DNA from: Parietaria judaica
Taxonomy: Eukaryota > Streptophyta > Magnoliopsida > Rosales > Urticaceae
Reading direction: 5' to 3'
Length of the DNA: 64,000 bases
Assembly (NCBI GenBank): GCA_954871525.1
Contig: OX940865.1
Location: forward strand, 26,830,420 to 26,894,419
Positions within the stretch are counted from its first letter, which is position 1; every line of letters starts with the position of its first letter. This document shows positions 61,047 through 64,000 of this stretch, piece by piece. The notes below the pieces were generated by a model. That model was not told the DNA's origin. It saw nothing but the letters and a program-made list of their open reading frames with translations, and ran no database searches. The translations under genes and the position numbers were made by a program.

Positions 61047-62225
61047 TCAAGCTGATTTCCTCCGCTTGTGTACGGACCTTGTTGCCTTAATCTTCCTCTT
61101 CAAGAATCTCCGATCAACCGCTTGCTCGTCGGATTCCACGCAAAAGAACTCGTCTATGCTCGTCTTGCGGTAATCCAGCGTCTTCACCACCTCGTTCTTC
61201 GATGAATCTTCGCTTCCGAGCCGAAAGAGCTTGACGCCCGAACACGTCCTCAAGACGACGACGTCGTTTGACGCCATGGCCAATGCACTGGCGTAGTGGA
61301 AAACGCGTCCGCACGCTTTGTTCATGCACTCAATGTTCACTCGGCTCCTCATGCTCCAAATCCTAGCACCGCCGCTGCCCTCGGACACCCACACTTCCAT
61401 GCACGTGTAGGGTATCACCATGAAACTGGCACCGAGCTTCCCTCCGCAGTCGAGCAGCGTCAACTTGCGGTTGCCTTTGCTCAGTGGGGCCGGCAACGAA
61501 GCTGACACGTGGCAGGTCTCCGTCTCCCAATCGAAGGAGAGAATTTTGTGCTCCGACGTTAGGGCGTAGACGAACCCGGCCGCAGAAACCACCGGTTCTC
61601 CGAACAAAACAGATTCCCAGAACGGAACCCTAACGTCCTCCGGCAAAAGCCGCCACGCCCACGTGGCTGAATCGAAAACCTCGCAGCGGTAGATGCTGTA
61701 ATTCTTTGACTTGGTACACAAAACTGAGCGTTTGGGCATAGAGAATCGGACGATCTTGTAACGGAGCTCGTTACGGTTTGAGGAAAGAACCGTCATGACG
61801 AATCTCTCCGTCGAATACCGGGTTTTCGGCCTTGGAATCTCCCGCACCTGCTGCGTCGCCGGCTTGCAAACAAAGAACGACGGTGGTTGATTCCATTTTT
61901 CACCTTCGCACCGGCAGAGAACGAGGCCTTGCTTCGCGACGGCTTCGATCTTGAAGGGCATCGAAGGAAGGAAGCCGAAAGAGAGGCTTCTTGAGGGCGC
62001 GTTCACGGAGAAGTATTTGCGCCCGAGATCGCCGTAGTGCATGTATTGAATGAGGAAGCCGGAGATTGTATTCTTCGTTCTCCAGCGGAACTTCTCGCCG
62101 AAATTCCAGGTCTGAGTAGCCTCGTTGAGCCGCTTGCAGACGACTCGGCTTGTCGGGACCGTCTCCGGCGAGGTTCGCGTCAGAATTTCCTCAATCACAA
62201 CGTCGAGAGGAAGAGTTGAGCCCAT
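61047..62225 (-). CDS. F-box protein with F-box-associated domain
   Basis: A single exon of 392 codons. The N-terminal F-box reads LPLDVVIEEILTRTSPETVP then VVCKRLNE. It is followed by a region typical of plant F-box-associated interaction proteins: QGLVLCRCEGEKW, FVCKPATQQVREIPRPKT, YRCEVFDSATWAWRLLPED and a lysine-rich C-terminus (FLKRKIKATRSVHKRRK). Family knowledge: such proteins bind SKP1-like adaptors through the F-box and give SCF ubiquitin ligases their substrate choice; the substrate cannot be predicted. A tandem paralogue at 58872-59667 is broken, so this is the only intact copy in the window. The start is supported by the same MGSTLPLD start in the paralogue. Confidence 0.93.
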   Translation of the reverse strand: MGSTLPLDVVIEEILTRTSPETVPTSRVVCKRLNEATQTWNFGEKFRWRTKNTISGFLIQYMHYGDLGRKYFSVNAPSRSLSFGFLPSMPFKIEAVAKQGLVLCRCEGEKWNQPPSFFVCKPATQQVREIPRPKTRYSTERFVMTVLSSNRNELRYKIVRFSMPKRSVLCTKSKNYSIYRCEVFDSATWAWRLLPEDVRVPFWESVLFGEPVVSAAGFVYALTSEHKILSFDWETETCHVSASLPAPLSKGNRKLTLLDCGGKLGASFMVIPYTCMEVWVSEGSGGARIWSMRSRVNIECMNKACGRVFHYASALAMASNDVVVLRTCSGVKLFRLGSEDSSKNEVVKTLDYRKTSIDEFFCVESDEQAVDRRFLKRKIKATRSVHKRRKSA

Positions 62226-62287
62226 GTTGATCGTCTTTCTTTGATCTGGTGACTGAATCCTTATTGAAACAGGTATATATCTATCTA

Positions 62288-62323
<36 letters not shown>

Positions 62324-62422
62324 TGTAAGAAGATGGAAATCTTGAATATACACTTGATAAAAAGAAAAGGAAACTTTCTGTATAATTCACAGGGTTGTTT
62401 GATAGCGAAGGTATTATAATTC

Positions 62423-62467
<45 letters not shown>

Positions 62468-63131
62468 TAAAGAATAATTCACTAGTTTCTTTCTCGACCA
62501 TTGAGAACAATTTGTTAATTTGGAAATCGAAATATGGAGTTGTAAATTATATATATGCAGGGGTGTAAAATAAGTAATTAATAAATGAATTTAGTGTTGA
62601 AAACTGAAGTATTATAATTCACTTTATTTTAATAAAACACAATGAATATTGAAAACAAGTAGTATCGTAAGCGGTAATTATCCATGGGTTTTAAGGTATA
62701 TTAAATCGTGTAAACTTTAGAGAGGCCTTATTCGTGACAAAATTAGTAATTTAAAGAACATGATTTCCATATACAGTAGTTTCCTATTTATTATTCTCTT
62801 CATGATCAATATCTATATTCATAAGTTTCACATTCTAATTAATCATTTATAACTTCTCGTATTTTTCTTTTTATTATAAATATCAATATAGAGCTCCCCT
62901 TTAGTTAATTTCCAATTTCCCTGCATTTAAAAGAGAAATAATTCAATTATAAATAAATAACTTGTTTCCCAAGCTTTCTCTCTTGAGAAGCCTCGATCTA
63001 ATATATAGAGAGAAAGAGAATTATGTCAGTTTTCGTGACGACAAAGCGATGTTTTAGTTTGCAGCGTAAGCGGTTTTTCAAACCTCGCGACACTTGAAGA
63101 AAATCATTTCCTTTCTTTTGGGTTGTCAAAG
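62226..63131. other. Upstream flank of the F-box gene
   Basis: No gene. (TA)n microsatellites at about 62284-62320 and 62425-62463. About 62580-62690 aligns with 59920-60500 minus its MITE, marking the end of the tandem F-box duplication. Confidence 0.5.
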
Positions 63132-63145
63132 AAGTTGCGATTTGA

Positions 63146-63274
63146 GTGCCCCCTTTACATATTATGTAGACTTGGTCTTAGTGTCACCTGTTTTTACACT
63201 GAATATATCAAGTAATGCGAGAGTGCATTGTAATCTTGGCCGATAGCGCCACTCCCATTCCAAAAAAAAAAAAA
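63146..63274 (+). mobile_element. 5'-truncated SINE with poly-A tail
   Basis: Flanked by the direct repeat aagttgcgatttga (63132-63145 and 63275-63288) and ending in about 15 A residues. Its body (ttacactgaatatatc, gcgagagtgcatt, ttggcc) matches the SINE at 32177-32378 on the other strand. The tRNA-like head is missing. Confidence 0.9.
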
Positions 63275-63288
63275 AAGTTGCGATTTGA

Positions 63289-64000
63289 AAAGATTGAGCC
63301 ATATATATAATTTTGTTTAGTAATTATCAGCCATGTTCTCTAAATATAGAGTTCTCGCATCTCCCCTCTTAAAATTTTCAGTTCCTCCTCTCCCATCGAT
63401 TTTTAATGATAATTGCGGAAATCGCTACGATTTATAAATTCAGGGAAAATTGTGACACGGTAAATTCACGAGGGTGGTAACAAGTTCCAAAGGCGCAGGA
63501 TCGATGTGGGCCCTCTGAAATACACTCTTTGCAATCTCAAGTGGGCTCTCTATTGGTTCCTCGGCAACACCAACCTCCAGTCTCGCCCCGCCCCCGCTGA
63601 TTACAGTTCCGCCCCGCTGAACCCGGGACTGGGAAAAGCTTCCTCTACTCTCGTACATATGCACTCAAAGTTTGTTTGGATCAGTGTTCGGAAAATATTT
63701 GAATATTTCTTGATTTGTCATAATTGTTAAATGTATAACAAATGTTCCTTTGATATTTTTCTAGTTTCTTTCTTATATATTAATAATAGAATAAAGATAA
63801 TTCTTTTTATAAATATTCTATTTCAAATAAGTTAATAATTATATTGAAATTTTCGGTTTTTATTATTTGCCTCAAACAAAATAATAAACCAGCCAACACT
63901 TTCACTCTGTTAATATAGATGTATATAGATACATTAATATAATTATTTAATTCATATAATTAAATTACATTAACAAGAAGCTTGTAGAAAACAACTATAA
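63289..64000. other. Right edge of window, no recognised gene
   Basis: A GC-rich patch at about 63485-63660 contains short open frames on both strands of no known family. The rest is AT-rich. Confidence 0.4.

Noticed and set aside
63506..63730. 74-codon open frames on both strands in a GC-rich patch
   Set aside because: No recognisable protein family and no supporting structure.

Overview
The window is nuclear DNA of a flowering plant, most likely a eudicot. The evidence is AT-rich intergenic DNA, genes with many GT-AG introns, a CC-NB-ARC-LRR resistance gene, plant-type F-box genes, and plant transposon families (LTR element, Mutator-like, hAT, SINE). I cannot name the species. Four host loci look functional. 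(1) The 3' part of a FAB1-type phosphatidylinositol-3-phosphate 5-kinase (547-3528, +). (2) A complete 11-exon SMU2/RED splicing factor (34344-38181, -). (3) A complete 16-exon SAC-domain phosphoinositide phosphatase of the plant SAC2-5/FIG4-like group (50820-57267, +). (4) An intact single-exon F-box gene (61047-62225, -). I assembled the exons by hand, and reading frame is preserved across every junction.

From 3.5 to 34 kb the window is a tandem segmental duplication heavily broken up by transposons. The ancestral unit was [FAB1 3' end + one NLR gene and its flanks]. In unit A, FAB1 is intact and its NLR (11688-15008, -) keeps a full CC-NB-ARC but is broken in the LRR. In unit B, FAB1 is reduced to about 300 bp (23353-23650), and the NLR (28225-30520, -) has lost its CC-NB-ARC and gained a stop. 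The two NLR copies share a 504-bp tract that is identical by eye, while their flanks are clearly diverged. The tract ends exactly at rearrangement breakpoints in both copies.

The most interesting content is a family of three related mobile elements (17292-19382, 26710-27932, 38663-42680). They have 9-10 bp target-site duplications and matching but non-inverted ends, as expected of non-TIR Mutator-like (VANDAL-type) elements. Each carries a different foreign fragment: a MinD C-terminus, a TIR-domain N-terminus, and a GC-rich fragment I cannot identify. Each also carries tracts of a short degenerate TTTAC/GTAAAT-type motif. The largest copy has one end tandemly triplicated.

Other elements with visible boundaries are: a 4225-bp LTR element with one difference between its LTRs, no recognisable gag-pol and two minisatellites; two long-TIR Mutator-like MITEs, one with a nested hAT-like insertion; a hAT element with transposase remnants; a second hAT MITE with a perfect 8-bp duplication; a 2.8-kb long-TIR element with minisatellites; and two copies of one SINE family. 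Several insertions can be checked against empty sites in the paralogous copy inside this window.

The right part (42.7-50.3 kb) is AT-rich intergenic DNA with few recognisable features. It is followed by the SAC gene and a tandem F-box pair, one member of which is a pseudogene produced by a 361-bp deletion.
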